64,000 nt of DNA, from contig NC_045139.1 of assembly GCF_008831285.2 (NCBI RefSeq), positions 20,628,412-20,692,411 on the forward strand, written 5' to 3'. This DNA is from Nymphaea colorata (taxonomy: Eukaryota > Streptophyta > Magnoliopsida > Nymphaeales > Nymphaeaceae). The notes beneath the pieces were generated by a model. The model did not search any database and had not been told where the DNA came from. It worked only from the letters and a program-made list of their open reading frames with translations. A program made the position numbers and the translations under genes. Positions 13,020 through 25,185 of this stretch are shown here, piece by piece (position 1 is the stretch's first letter; every line of letters starts with the position of its first letter).

Positions 13020-15412
13020 TGTTATCACCCCAAATTTTTCAAAAAAAGACTATTATTTTATTATTTGGATTTAAATTTTAGATCCAAAGCAAATTTGCAA
13101 CTATTCAAACCAAAATGAATTTATAAACCATTATCCAAACCCAAACACAAAATTAAAATTCAAAACCCAACCTTAGACACAAGATCCAAATCCAATTATC
13201 AGATCCAAATTAGATACAAAATCCAAGTTTAGATCCAATCAAGAATTTCAAAACTCTCTTCCCTCTTGAATTCAAATTTTGAATTTCAAGTTTTGAATTT
13301 TGGCTCCAAAACTCTCATCCCTCTTGAATTCAAATTTTAAATTTTGGCTCCAAAAAGATTTGAAATACGCATGAAAATCTTGTCAAATTAAAAAAAAAAT
13401 TGAATTTTGAGTTTTGGCTCCAAAACTCCCTATAAATACCTCCACATTCTTCCCTCTTGAACATGAGCTAACCCTTGGGGAATTTCTAATGCTTCTTCAC
13501 TTGAAGATTTAGAATTTTCCTCTCCATTTCTCTCTTCTTTTCTTCTTCCTCCTCTCCAAGTTCCAACTCTTTAAGAGAGCATGAGAAGATACTAGAGATA
13601 TGTAGTTCTTTCTTTTTCTCCCTTCTTCATCTCCCCATGGCCATATAAGATTGCTCTCAAGTCTTGCATTCGGAGTCAAGAGCTATTCTTGAGTGCACCG
13701 GGAGCATGAGTAGGTGAAATATAATTGCATTTTAGGTGAGAAACATGTTTCTCTCTTCTCTTAAATGTTGCTTTGCATGGAGATATTGTTCATGCATAGT
13801 TGATTGATTTTCCTCATTTATATATGAATGCACAGTGAGAGTGAGGGTATGGTTTGGGGATCTTTTTATTCTTATGTTAATTTTTGAGGTTGGGATTTAT
13901 CCAACCCGAGAAGGCCTCATGAATATGTACATGTTAATATGCATTTTCATGTCATTACGCTAAACTTTTTTTTTAATCACCCGATTAGGAACCCCAATGA
14001 GTATGTTGCTTCTCATTTTATGTATGATTGATTTTCTTTCATACCTAATGGTGGAAGGAACATATTCCCTTGTAACAAACGAAATAATTATGTTTTATGT
14101 TCATATATAAAAATTATTTGAAATCATGTCTTTCAAAAGATTTTTGAAAGCAAGAACCTTCTAATGCGGCTTTGGAGACTTAACTTAGGCTCTTACATGA
14201 GTCCAAGTTCCTCTTTGGCCTACATAAAAATTGAAATCGGATATTTTTAAGTCATTTCTTGATTTTTAATTTCATAAAGACACACACGTATATACATGTT
14301 ATACACGTATATGTGCAAATGATGATGTTCTTTATCCTTCTCTCTCTATGTTTTCACATTTTATTTTACAAATTTTCATATACATAGGAATGCATATATA
14401 TATATGTTCTTTTTTCTCTCTCTAGAATCTTTTATTTATCTCTTCAAGTTAAATGTCTTCTCCTACAAATTTCTTATATATATATTCACTATTTCTTTTC
14501 CTCTAAAATCTCTCTTTCTTTGCAGATCAAGATCATCTTTTTATAAACTTTCATATATGTGTATGTGTGATAATATGTACACGTATATGTGCATTTCTCT
14601 CTCTCTCTTTCTTTATATGAGAGTATTTCATCTTTTCCATTGTTTTGAACATTTTTCTCTCATGATCTTTTTATTTACTGACTTTATCAAGACTAAAACT
14701 GAAGTAATGACCCAATATTGGATTCATGCTTGATGGTTTACAACCCCATTCCATTTTCAAAATCTTTTCTTTCTTCATTAAAATATTTATGACAATTATA
14801 AAATGAGAAACTTAGATGTATGTGGTGGTAGCAATGCTCTTAGATGAATGTCATGGTAGGAATATATGATTTCTTTCTAATCATGTATGACCAATGTATT
14901 TATGCATTCACACTCACTTAACATCATTTATGATCACAAGCACCTTTCCAAAGGAACTTAAGCAAGATGAGATGGAGCTTTAACTAGGTAGTAATCGAAA
15001 TAGAGCAAAATCTCAAAGCTAATTTAAGACTTAAAAGTATACTAAAGTGATTTTAAAATATGATCTTCAAAGGTTTTCAAATGATATTTATAAAGATTTT
15101 TCAATTCAAAATTTCTCAAATCAAAATGTTTTACGGTCTCAAAAGATTCTTCAAAACCTTCACAAAATCTTAAAATATCAAATCTTCAACATTTTGTCAA
15201 ACATAACACTGCATGTAGAATAAAAAAATATTTAAATAAAAACGAAATGCATCAAGAATAAGCATAGCCCTTGGATTGATTACTCTCAGTAAAGGTGTCG
15301 GGAACGGTCGATCCTTGTTCCGATGGACGAGTCTCTTTCTCTCTCATTTAAAATAAAACCTCATTTTTTTGGAGCACTTCAAAAACCAAAAGATTTCTTG
15401 GGGATGCGAACA
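13020..15412 (+). repeat. 3' LTR of the Tat-type element
   Basis: 2393 bp; begins tgttatcacccc and ends gatgcgaaca, followed by ttagg. It keeps about 130 bp that the 5' copy has lost (about 14000-14150). Its 3' part (ggaacggtcgatccttg, 15301-15317) recurs reversed near 62120-62140. Confidence 0.88.
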
Positions 15413-15417
15413 TTAGG

Positions 15418-18400
15418 CTTGCACTTTAGTTAGTGTTGTCATTCTAAGTGATCTTCTAAGATAATTTCTAACTGAATTCTCATTAAAATTGTGCTATTCT
15501 TCATCTTCTTTCATCTCATTCTAAGAAAATGCTATTTAGTCACTCCACTAGTAGTTTTTTACTAGATATGGTTGTCATTTTCAAAAAATTGCAATTGTTG
15601 AGAAAATCATGAGGAATGTTAATGTCAAATTTTGAGCATAGGGAAATCAATCATGTGCTTTAGTGCAACACAATTTCTACACCATGAATAATCCCCAAAT
15701 CATCCAAAATGGTGTCATTTTTGCCATGGATAAAATGGTCTTTTCAATATAGATTTCTAGAGGCAGCTTGGTCTTTAGTTTAAATGTTATATTATGATGT
15801 TACCTATAGTGTCTTTATAACCTAAGTTTATATGTTATATTGAGGGACGGCCCCCAGGTCTGAATCAAATGCAGAGAGCTTGTTCCAAGCCATCCTAATC
15901 TAGTTAAATTCACCACACCCATCCCAAGTCGAGCCCAGACCTAGGGCATACCCACCCCAGGTGTAGGTCAAGCCCTAGTCCACCTAGTTCAAAGAAAGTT
16001 AAACCCAATCTAAGTTCCCTAAGCCTAGTCAACCTTATTCTAGTCAAACTGAGCCAGCTTGGCATAAGCCCAATTAGGCTAGGTCAAATCATAAATTGAA
16101 CCTAGTCTTAGTCAAACAGTCCACAAAACCTCATTGACATCAACCTGATCTAAATTACATGAGCCTAGAAGGACCCAGATTGGGCATACCTAGTTCTATT
16201 CAACATCTTTGATTCACTTCCTATTTTTAGATTTGAATCTCAACTGTAAATCTCAATTCAAATCCTTTATCTAGAATCCCATATGCCAAATAGGATTCAA
16301 TTTCTAGAAAAGTCTTCTGATCAAATTCCTGGTTCAGTTTTACAAACCGAAATTGGGTTTGAAATACTAGTTTCTTGAAAGTATATGGTCCTTCCTTTTC
16401 CAAAGGGAATACCCTTCTTGCAAATACCCCCAATTTTTTCACCTCTTAATTTTCTAAGTTTATCCTCAACCTTCCCATTTTAAATTGACTTTTAGAGCAT
16501 TTTTCAACTAGTTTTGAAATCATTTTTTATCTACGGGGTCCATGATCTAGGAAGAATGTCAAATCTTCCCATTTCACCCTCATTAGAACCTTAATTACCC
16601 CCATACTATAAAAAACCCTATGAGCCAATCGACCAAGGTAAGTTCAACCTCTAACGTGCTTGTTTTGTACTCCATTGGGTCATAGAGGCATCATTTCTGG
16701 TTTCCACGAGCTTCAACATGCTCATTTTGGCTTGCTTCAGCTTAATTGAGCCTGGTGGGGCCCATTTCTATAAAAATCGCTTGTTTTCATTTCAATTTCT
16801 CACCTATGGTCTGAACCAGACTTGGGATAAGTTGATCATAATTCATTTACCTTGACTTCAGTGGCTCATGAAGTACAACTTCCTCATTTTAGTTCCATAA
16901 AATTTGAACTAACTACTAGGTCACTCTTACTGTCATTTTGGCAAGTTCAGTGCATGTTTAGCTCCACCGAGCAGCATTAACCTGCAACAAGGTTAGGAAA
17001 GATTCACATAGTTAGAACAACTTAACTCTAACTTAGCTTCAGTCAATTTGTCTCATATATGGCTCAATGTAGTTTCTAGAGTCTTTGTAGATCACTTCCC
17101 CTAACGCACTACACTCTATTTCTAGCTTTTGAGTCCAATACTCACTTAGTGCATGGGTGCGTGTACATGTCATACATGATTTGTACAGTAATGTGAATGT
17201 TCAACAACATAGAAGATGCATGAAATAAATCTAAATATATACTGGAATACAAAATCAACACGATACACATGTAGTCGCATACTACAAGAAGTGGGAAAGC
17301 AAAACTATTGATATTGCCACATTGGGTGAAGTTGCCCATGCAATGGGAAAAACCAGACACAAAATCAGTGTTTTAATGCATCAGACCTTCTCATTTTATT
17401 CTCTTTTGGGTTTTTTTTCCTTCTTCCTTATTCCTTGGTGGTCTTGCAAGGTTTTGGAGCAGTTCTTTTTTTTTTTTGGGAGGAGGTGGGGAGGGATCAA
17501 CAACCTAGATGTTGCATTCAAAACTGAAAATATGTTAACTCAGAAATCATTAATGTAAGGACAACTGGACAGAATATAATGTACATGTGAATTTTACTTG
17601 AAAATACACTTAAGTCAAAAAGTAGCGGGAGACCCTCCAGACTAGTGTTCCATTTATAGCTTTAGCGGAGGGCACTTTCGAAAAAGAAAAAAGTAAGGGC
17701 AGCACCGTTAGGGGTCTTCAGATTTGAGGATAAGAAAAAGATGATTAAACCTGTTTGATTGGCTAGGATTAATCCAGAGTGGGTGGCATGATCTTGTGCT
17801 TCCAAATATTAGGCATGGACATTAAACCTTGATTTGGATTGAAATCTGGATCTAAAAGAGTGATTTGGATCTACATCTTAGATAACAAAAATGGATTAAA
17901 TATCTTGATTAAAATCTGGAATGACAATCATTGCCTTCACAGGTTATTATTAAATGATATTATTAGCCTAAGGTTAATGGTAAGACAACTTTGTGATGAT
18001 CTTACTATGTGGTATCGTGAAAAGGTAGGTTGCATGATCAATTGCATTGTATAAAACTCTTGAATCATTTAGACATCCTTCCCAACCCACCATCACATAG
18101 TAGAATCACATGTTAAAACCAACTACTAACAACACATTCTGTGAAAGCTTACTTTTTCAACTGTGAGACCTTTCTTGTTCTGGTGGTGGGACCCAAGCAA
18201 GAACATGGGTACCATGTAATTAAAGCAAGTTAGATATCTACAGACATAAGCAAAAAGCTAGAAATAACATGCATGTACATCAGTATATTTACCTTAAAAT
18301 ATAGATCAAATCAATTGTCATCTTGAATTTTCTTGGCATGCTATTGTTTAGTTGTCTAATGTAACGTCTGTCTAGTCAACAAATTCCATGTAATACAACA

Positions 18401-18921
18401 TTGAAATACTTATTGTTTTCGTAATGTTAAAATGCATATGGTCATTCACGATTGGCTCATTATGGATGAACAATTTGTCTATGCTTCCTTAAAAAAATTG
18501 GTCACAAAAGAATGTAATTACGGAGACAACTTGAGTCAATGTTTCCTTAATTTGCTCTTCTGATGTCATGAATGCAAACTGCATATAGAAAACAACATAT
18601 ATCCATGACATAACCTAGTTGTACTTAGTGTGCTATAACAATGAAGGACAAGAAAATGCATGACAATACACATACACGTAACAAAGTATGTGCTAACATA
18701 TATAGACAGCCTTACACAAAAACATCCACTATAATGTGCACAACAAAAATAGTTTAAATGAACACTAAGAATCAAGACAAAAGAAAATTTATAAAATACC
18801 TAATCATTCAAGTTTACGAATCAACCAAGAAACCCTTGCTTGAGGATCAAGGTTGAAGAATTCCTAGGACTTTTCTTCAGCCAAGAAATCATATGCATCT
18901 TACAACAAGTGTCCAGTTATT
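15418..18921. other. Gene-free spacer with old repeat debris
   Basis: No supported gene. About 15840-16170 is rich in cccag and gccta words of the sort seen in decayed LTR interiors. About 17600-17720 has a purine-rich stretch with agcggagggcac that could be transposon debris, but no ends were found. Short open frames here (16227-16442, 17142-17360, 17322-17558, 17839-18054) show no family signature. Confidence 0.35.
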
Positions 18922-19741
18922 TCACGACTTTTTCATATCACGAAGTACATTTGCATATTCATTAAATTGTTTTTCCCTAGAACCATCACATAGCTCTTTC
19001 ACATTATCGGCAATAACCTCCATCATCCGATAAACTCTATCATCCAACCCAGGTTTTCCTTTTTCCGAACTAGATATGTGCCGATTATTGAATGATGAAG
19101 GTGCTTGGAATGTTGAAATCTGAGGTGATGGGCAAGGAGTATCAATATTTTGGATGTAAGTAAAGCTTTGACTTTTGTAATACTTCAATTCTGCAAAGTT
19201 TGTATTTTCACTGCCACATCTTATAGGAACTTGCTCAACATCCCCATTATCAAACAAACTTGTAACTGTGTCCTTATGGTTAATGATGGCATTCGTTTGT
19301 TCCAAAAATCTCATATAGTTCTTAGAAATACTTTCTTCGAAATACTTCCATTGTTTTGGATGGTTAAACTTCCATCTGCCTGGGTATTCATACAATAGGC
19401 GCAACAATCATGCACAAAAACATGCATATATTACACAGTGACTTAGGAAAAAACTTTGACTTACTTGGATGTATTATTTTCACTCTTGTAAATAAACATA
19501 AACACACTTCAAATTGGGATCCCATCCAAACCCACTAGTGTTTAATATTTTACTGCAAGTAATCATGGTTTGTTTTGTGAGCTCCAACTGGTTCCATATT
19601 TTTTTCTTTTGTATAAGCTGGTCCATAGTTTTCTATCATTTTATTTTCAAGCAAGGTATATGCCTTTGCTTTCAGTGCTCCTCCAGCCATCATAGCTGGT
19701 GTTCTTGACATCTCTATTAGTATTTTTGTTCTTCCAACCAT
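18922..19741 (-). pseudogene. Myb/SANT-like protein relic (possible PIF/Harbinger ORF1)
   Basis: Two - strand blocks look protein-like. The upstream block (about 19741-19550) includes ALKAKAYTLLENKMIENYG followed by PAYTKEK, resembling the Myb/SANT-like DNA-binding region of plant L10-interacting-MYB and Harbinger ORF1 proteins. The downstream frame (19407-18922, 161 residues) contains PGRWKFNHPKQWKYFEES, a Ser-rich linker, then GLDDRVYRMMEVIADNVKEL, the helical tail common in that group. The blocks are in different frames with stops between them, so this is a broken copy or a mis-split gene. Family assignment is by memory of motifs only; a host gene exon is possible. Confidence 0.35.
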
Positions 19742-19849
19742 TGGGTATCTTTGCCCCCTTGACGACTGTGATTATTCCATCTTTAATCACAAACCCTATC
19801 CAACTGAGTTTTTCATTATGGTGAAGACAAAAATGGAACTGATAGAGCA

Positions 19850-19850
<1 letters not shown>

Positions 19851-19928
<78 letters not shown>
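19851..19928. repeat. (TA)n(TG)n microsatellite
   Basis: About 20 bases of TA repeats followed by more than 50 bases of TG repeats; an obvious slippage site. Confidence 0.95.
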
Positions 19929-19929
<1 letters not shown>

Positions 19930-19931
<2 letters not shown>

Positions 19932-21639
19932 ATACTCACTTGTCAACAAGCAGCCTAGTTTTCTAAGACTGCAAGTATGTCATGCTCTAGAACGACAACA
20001 AGCAGTCCAAACAATGTGAAAGAACATAAAGCAACACCATGAACATAAATCTTGAAAATAGACAAAACATAGTGGAGTAATGCATGACCAAAAAGCAGAA
20101 TCATCATAACCAAGAAAAACATATTTGTTCCACTTTGTCTATAATAACTATAAAAACTGCAGACATATAGATAGCATTTTCTTGAAAGTTTGTATAGTTA
20201 TTTGACAAAAATTGTACCTAGAGATGAAATCTACACATTGAGAAAAAAATCCGTAAAACTTTATGAGGCTAATGTCTTAGTATTCCTATAGGCCAATGTC
20301 CAAACGTAACCATGTATTTTCATTTAGTAGTCCCACATCATTTCCTTTTCATCACATATGCATTAACACAACAGAAACACACATAGTTCTGAATAAAAAG
20401 AACTACCTTTAGAAGCATGAATATAGTTAGATTAGAAGCTTTTGTTCACTTTCCAATGGTAGAAAACTCCTCACTCATTTTGTCACTTTACCTTAGAAAT
20501 ATGAAGATATAATGGACTTCCAAATACAAATAACCCAGCATGCTGATAATTAAATCTAAAGACACATGGTTTCATATCCTGAAGAGAGACATGGGAAAGT
20601 GGTAGGAAAGCACTAGCTTGAAACCCTTCACATGCTGAAAATAAAGTAGCACAACCAAACAGAAAAATATGAAGGTTCGATGAAGACCTGAGCACATAAT
20701 TTGTAAACTCTATTCAATGAAAATTTATTCTATATTTCGATGTTGTTGATGATTTTTGTAAAAAAAACATGAAAACTATTGCATTATTCTGTAATCTTAA
20801 AAAAAGAAAAGCCGATCAGACCAGTTTACTTTAATTCATGAACTTTTGAAACAGATTTTATATAACATTGAAAAGGGCAGTGACATAGAGGATAATGAAA
20901 TACAATACAAACACCCCATAATTGACACACCAGCAATGAACCTTGTAAAAACAGCAAAACCAAATAACTGAAAACCAAGAAAGGAGAATCAAAGGAGCAT
21001 CTTCAAAAGAAATTTGTCACTATTACTCAAATTGTTTCATTAATTCAATCAGAAAAATAAATAGAGTACAAATGACATAAGCCATACAACCAAAGAAGGG
21101 AAATAGGAAGCCATATTATACATTTAACTCTTCCAGCAATGTGTTTCGATAGATGTGAAGAAGATAAAAATGTCAAAGAAAATTGCAAATATGGAGGGCA
21201 AATTCGATCAGCAACTTTTTGGTAGACATTTTGGAGTGTTTCAGAAAGGAATAAACACACACATACACACACACACACAGGGGGAGAGAAAGAGAGAGAG
21301 AGAGCAAGCGAGAGAGAGAGTGAGAGAGGATAAATGCAGGAAAAAAAAATTGTTTTTTGAAGGACATAATTTCACAAAAATCCTTGTTTGAGGGAAATGC
21401 AAGCACCCAAGTAAAAAAGTTCTCGGTTCTATACCTGATGACTTGGGGGGGAAGAAGACAACACCCTCATGAGAGGAGGAGCCGGTAATTGTGGTAAGAA
21501 GAAGAAAAAGAAGAAGAAGAAGAAGAAGAACTTCTGCAGCAGCTCATAAAAGGATAAAGTCACGAGCTTGGCACGAGAGAGACCAATGGTAAGTTGTATG
21601 GCATAATAAAACACCTGGGAAAAAAGTCACCTAATTAGG
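19930..21639. other. Spacer with simple repeats, no gene called
   Basis: Contains a (CA)n/(GA)n stretch at about 21254-21325 and a (GAA)n run at about 21496-21530. A - strand open segment at 20483-20695 has a possible splice acceptor (ttattttcag) before a protein-like stretch, but I recognise no family and do not call it. Confidence 0.4.
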
Positions 21640-24600
21640 TGGGACTTCGTTGGTGGTATAAAAATACAAATACACCCAAAACTCTTGAGAGTTTTGTTCC
21701 ACATTTGATGGGATCTAGAGTTTTTATTGGATGATGAAAGTAAAGTTCCACTACTACAATGGAATTCCGTTTATTCAATTGCAGCCTAAGGGAGCCCGCT
21801 CTTCCTCGAATTTGAGGGACAAACTGTTTAATAACTAAAATAGCTTTGGAGAGGGACCTTCCATGTGCTCCCACCTGGTTGAACATAATCTGATTTCTTC
21901 ATAATAAGAGCTGTGTGGGGGTTAGGCACCCTGTCCTTATTTGACAAAAATTGTTATTATGTACAACAAAAATGGGCTCTTCCATGGCTAGATTTTACAT
22001 TCTTTGCTCACAAAATGGGGTCCAACAGTCCCCCAATCTATCCACTTCCTGAAGTGGGAGTGAGTTGGGACAATCAGAAACTGGTGAATGACCTCAAGGG
22101 TCGACCATCCATTAATAAAAGTGGGCCTGCATTTATGCTCATCCTGATGATGAATAACGAAGGAGCTCCTCCCCACGAATAAGTTATATTGTTGGCTTTA
22201 ATGAGGATTCTTCCAGACTGAGTCATGTTCTGTCTAATGTATTCAAGGCAATTACTAAGCAACATATCTTCTTCTTCCCCTGCAAAGAGCCTGCTCCATC
22301 TAACCTCTGCATACAAAAACTGATCTGTCACATTCCTCACTAAGCCTGCAACGCCAAGAACCTGATTTTGCTTCTAGGAAGAAATATGGATGTTCAACAC
22401 AGCCTCCCCTTTCCAATTTCAGCTGCCTCATAAAATCCCTGTGCGTAACCAGTTTTGGATCTTGGTGAAGTGTGGGGTTGACCAACGATAGTTCAGAAGA
22501 TGTTCCTTAAGCATGTTCCAAGCCTGATCAGGGAGATAGGTATTACCGTCAGTCCCCCTATCTTCATCTCATTCCTAGTTCTCCAGATGGACCAAATCAC
22601 TACATGAAACAGATTCTTCTAGCACTTGAGGAGAATTGAGTCAGAAAAACACACCTGGTTCCATCTTTTGAATTTGTCGGTAACATCAATTGGGAAGTGG
22701 AGGCGCCACCCAAATTTGCAGAACATGAACTCCCATGTCGGTTGGGTTATGGAACAAGTATAAGATAAGTGTCATCCTCCATGGCCTCGTGGCACAGATA
22801 GCATCTGGAGGCCAACTGCAAGCCATGATGTTTAGAGTATATGTCAATGGGCAACCTCCCTCACAAGCCTATGTACACTGTCCAACACAATCTAGGTAGA
22901 TGATGGCCTCTCCATATACCACTTCTCCATTGCTCCCTCATTCCCTTGCTTCTGATATTCTCCCATACACTGGATCGAGTGATGGTTTTGCTAATGTCCT
23001 TAGACCAGGAGAGGGAGTATGGCTTAGTCGGCTGGAGTGTGGGAATGGATACATAAACTTTAGCTTTGGCCAGAAAGTCTTGGAGGGCATTGCTTTGGCT
23101 GTCCACAAGCTCCATTATAGAAAATGTCAAAACTCCTGGGATCATATTTCACACGTTGATGGGAGTCCTTTCAAGAAGCGGAGGACCACACCATCTGTCG
23201 GTCCATAACCTCACTTTGTTCCCACTTCCAATCTCTCACCACACTTTGTCCTTGATCAATTGCCATGCTTTGATTATTTTCTTCCATGAAGCTAAGATTC
23301 TTGTGCCAACGGTGTTTAAGGTCCGATGTGCTCAACCTTTCTACGCATCGAGCCCTCACTACATAGGCCCAAGGTGAATCTGTGGTGATTGCTCGGCAAG
23401 CAAGGAACCCTAGGCTAGCAATATTCACTTCTTTTATGTGACGAATAGCCACCCCACTTTCCTCGTATGGCAAGCACAACTGCTGACAGCTGACCCTATG
23501 GCAGCTTCTAGTCTTCGTCGTATTACCCTAAAGTAATTGGGCACAAATTCTCTCCAACTTGGCACATACATTGGGAGGCAGGCAAACTAAGATACTCCAG
23601 TAGCCAATAGTGCAACAAGAACTTCATGAGGCACAATCTCCCTGCAAAAAATAGGATCCTCCTCTTACCAAGAACCAGCTTCTGGTCTGCTTAAGAACAA
23701 GCACTTGGCATTGAGACTTCTCCAATGGCCCTGTTTGCAGGCAAAGACATCATCACCAATAAGGAACCAGTTTTTCTGATAAAAGCCATTGACAAATCTG
23801 TCCGGCCCTGGAGCCGCATCTTTCTCAGAGCATAGTACCACCCAATCAATTTTAGAATCTGAGACAGGTTGCATTAGCTTCTATTCTCCCCCACGAGACT
23901 GTATTTCCCCTAACGACTGGCCATTACATAATAGGCCTGTGAAATATTTAGTGCATACTTCAAAGATTTCTGGGAGGTTGTAGACAAAAGACCCCTCATC
24001 CTGGATACATTTGATTGCATTTCTCCTCCTCTTTTTTGCCATCGCATGGAAAAAACTAGTGCTTTGATCACCATCTCTGAGCCACTTTACTCATGACTTA
24101 TGACGCCAGGGCTTCTTTTCACAAATCAAGAGATTTGACAACTTCATATTCAGCGTATGTTCATGCTGGATTGCCTTTGGAATCCCTTGCTCGACCTCTT
24201 TCTAATTATCACCTAGCTCATGTGTAACTTGGATGATCAAATTAGGCAGATAGTTGGCCTTGTCTTCACACCAAAATTTGAGTGAGTGCTTCACCGCTTC
24301 AAGCTTCCTCAGCAGCTTGATCATAGTGCATCCCCGAGTAGAAGCAGACACACCAGCTCTAACCTGCTCCCAGCATCTCTCGACCTCTTCCCAATACTGG
24401 AAGTGCCTGAAACGTATTTTTCCATGGCAAATGACACCTCGTTCAGCTGGAAAAAGATGGGATTATTGTTGCAAATCGCTCTTGGTAAAGTCTGCAGGCT
24501 GGGGGAGAGGCTAACATCATCATCCATGCATTAGTCACATAGCAGTGATCTATTTTGCTCACAACTTATTGAGTATCACTTCTTTCGTTACTCCATGTGT

Positions 24601-24924
24601 ATTTCATGTTTTGCATTACAAATCTTAAAAATGCCACAAGAGTCAACAAAATTTGATGGCAATAAACAGGTGCTAGTCGAAGGGGCCTTGCCAATTTTTT
24701 TCCGGCCTCTTGAGTGGAGTTAAAATCTCCTAGACAAATCTGAGGCAGATTGCACTGCTGAATCCTGAGATGCCAAATCAGTAAACATGTTCTACGAATT
24801 CTAAAATCTGGATGCAAGGAAACGCCTATTGCGGCAAATGCTTTAGATGAATGAGTTTTTTTGAAATGTAGAAAGACCCAAAAGAGATGCACATATCAGC
24901 CCATGTGTACCACCTCTTCCGGGT
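21640..24924 (-). pseudogene. L1-type LINE ORF2 remnant (endonuclease, RT, zf-RVT parts)
   Basis: Read from 24924 down, the pieces come in LINE ORF2 order. The endonuclease part has ICLGDFN (LGDFN codons at 24719-24733) and later KYTWSNERS. Next is KWLRDGDQSTSFFHAMAKK (about 24086-24022), the linker typical of plant L1 ORF2, then the RT entry block AAPGPDRFVNGFYQKNW (about 23820-23770). After that the frame jumps to RRILFFAGRLCLMKF (about 23665-23620), which normally follows the RT core, so the catalytic core with its YxDD box is deleted. The zf-RVT region (about 23145-22800, VWENIRSKG and QLASRCYLCHEA) follows. Stops and frameshifts are frequent, so it is dead. The 3' end is uncertain because no poly(A) tail is evident. 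Its 5' side is cut by the copia element at 24925-24930. Confidence 0.85.
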
Positions 24925-24929
24925 TAATT
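24925..24929. other. Target duplication taatt, left copy (copia)
   Basis: taatt precedes the 5' LTR and is repeated exactly at 29663-29667 after the 3' LTR, as expected for a 5-bp staggered integration. Confidence 0.85.
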
Positions 24930-25150
24930 TGTTGGATGTTACAAATCTGTACAGATTAGGAAATTGCATACTATTAGGAATCATTGTAACGATAAACTTT
25001 ATCTTTGGTAAGTTGTTGTATTTGCGTGAAGTCAGGGACATAGACGTTACTAGTTCTTATCCTCTAACTTTTTAAAGTCTTGTATTATTCATAGGAATGT
25101 AACAAAATCACATTGCTTCTTTCCCTATTTTCTTTTATCACACATGATCA
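24930..25150 (+). repeat. 5' LTR of the copia element
   Basis: 221 bp, starts tgttgga, ends gatca just before the primer site. It aligns with 29434-29662 over its whole length. Confidence 0.92.
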
Positions 25151-25163
25151 TGGTATCAGAGCC
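25151..25163 (+). other. Primer-binding site, initiator-Met tRNA type
   Basis: tggtatcagagcc lies immediately after the 5' LTR. This is the standard Ty1/copia plant primer site, complementary to the 3' end of initiator tRNA-Met. Confidence 0.95.
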
Positions 25164-25185
25164 AAAGGGACTCTAAAGACCAAGC

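Larger units (their letters stand above)
7629..15412 (+). mobile_element. Complete non-autonomous Tat/Ogre-type LTR retrotransposon
   Basis: The element is 7784 bp. It has two LTRs (7629-9930 and 13020-15412) starting tgttatcacccc, a primer-binding site directly after the 5' LTR, a purine tract directly before the 3' LTR, and 3.1 kb between them. Flanking 5-mers are ctagg (7624-7628) and ttagg (15413-15417), a target duplication with one mismatch. The interior has no gag or pol frame, so the element depends on proteins made elsewhere. Very long LTRs, a tggcgacc-type primer site (commonly assigned to tRNA-Arg in Tat/Ogre elements) and tandem repeats before the 3' LTR suit the Tat lineage of Ty3/gypsy. 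The lineage call is inference because no protein domain is left. Many point differences between the LTRs show that it is not recent. Confidence 0.85.

Noticed and set aside
17278-17300. Possible CACTA transposon end (actacaagaa)
   Set aside because: The first bases deviate from the CACTA terminus and no matching opposite end or 3-bp duplication was found.
20483-20695. 70-residue - strand frame with an internal splice-acceptor-like site
   Set aside because: Protein-like but isolated; no neighbouring exon and no recognised family.
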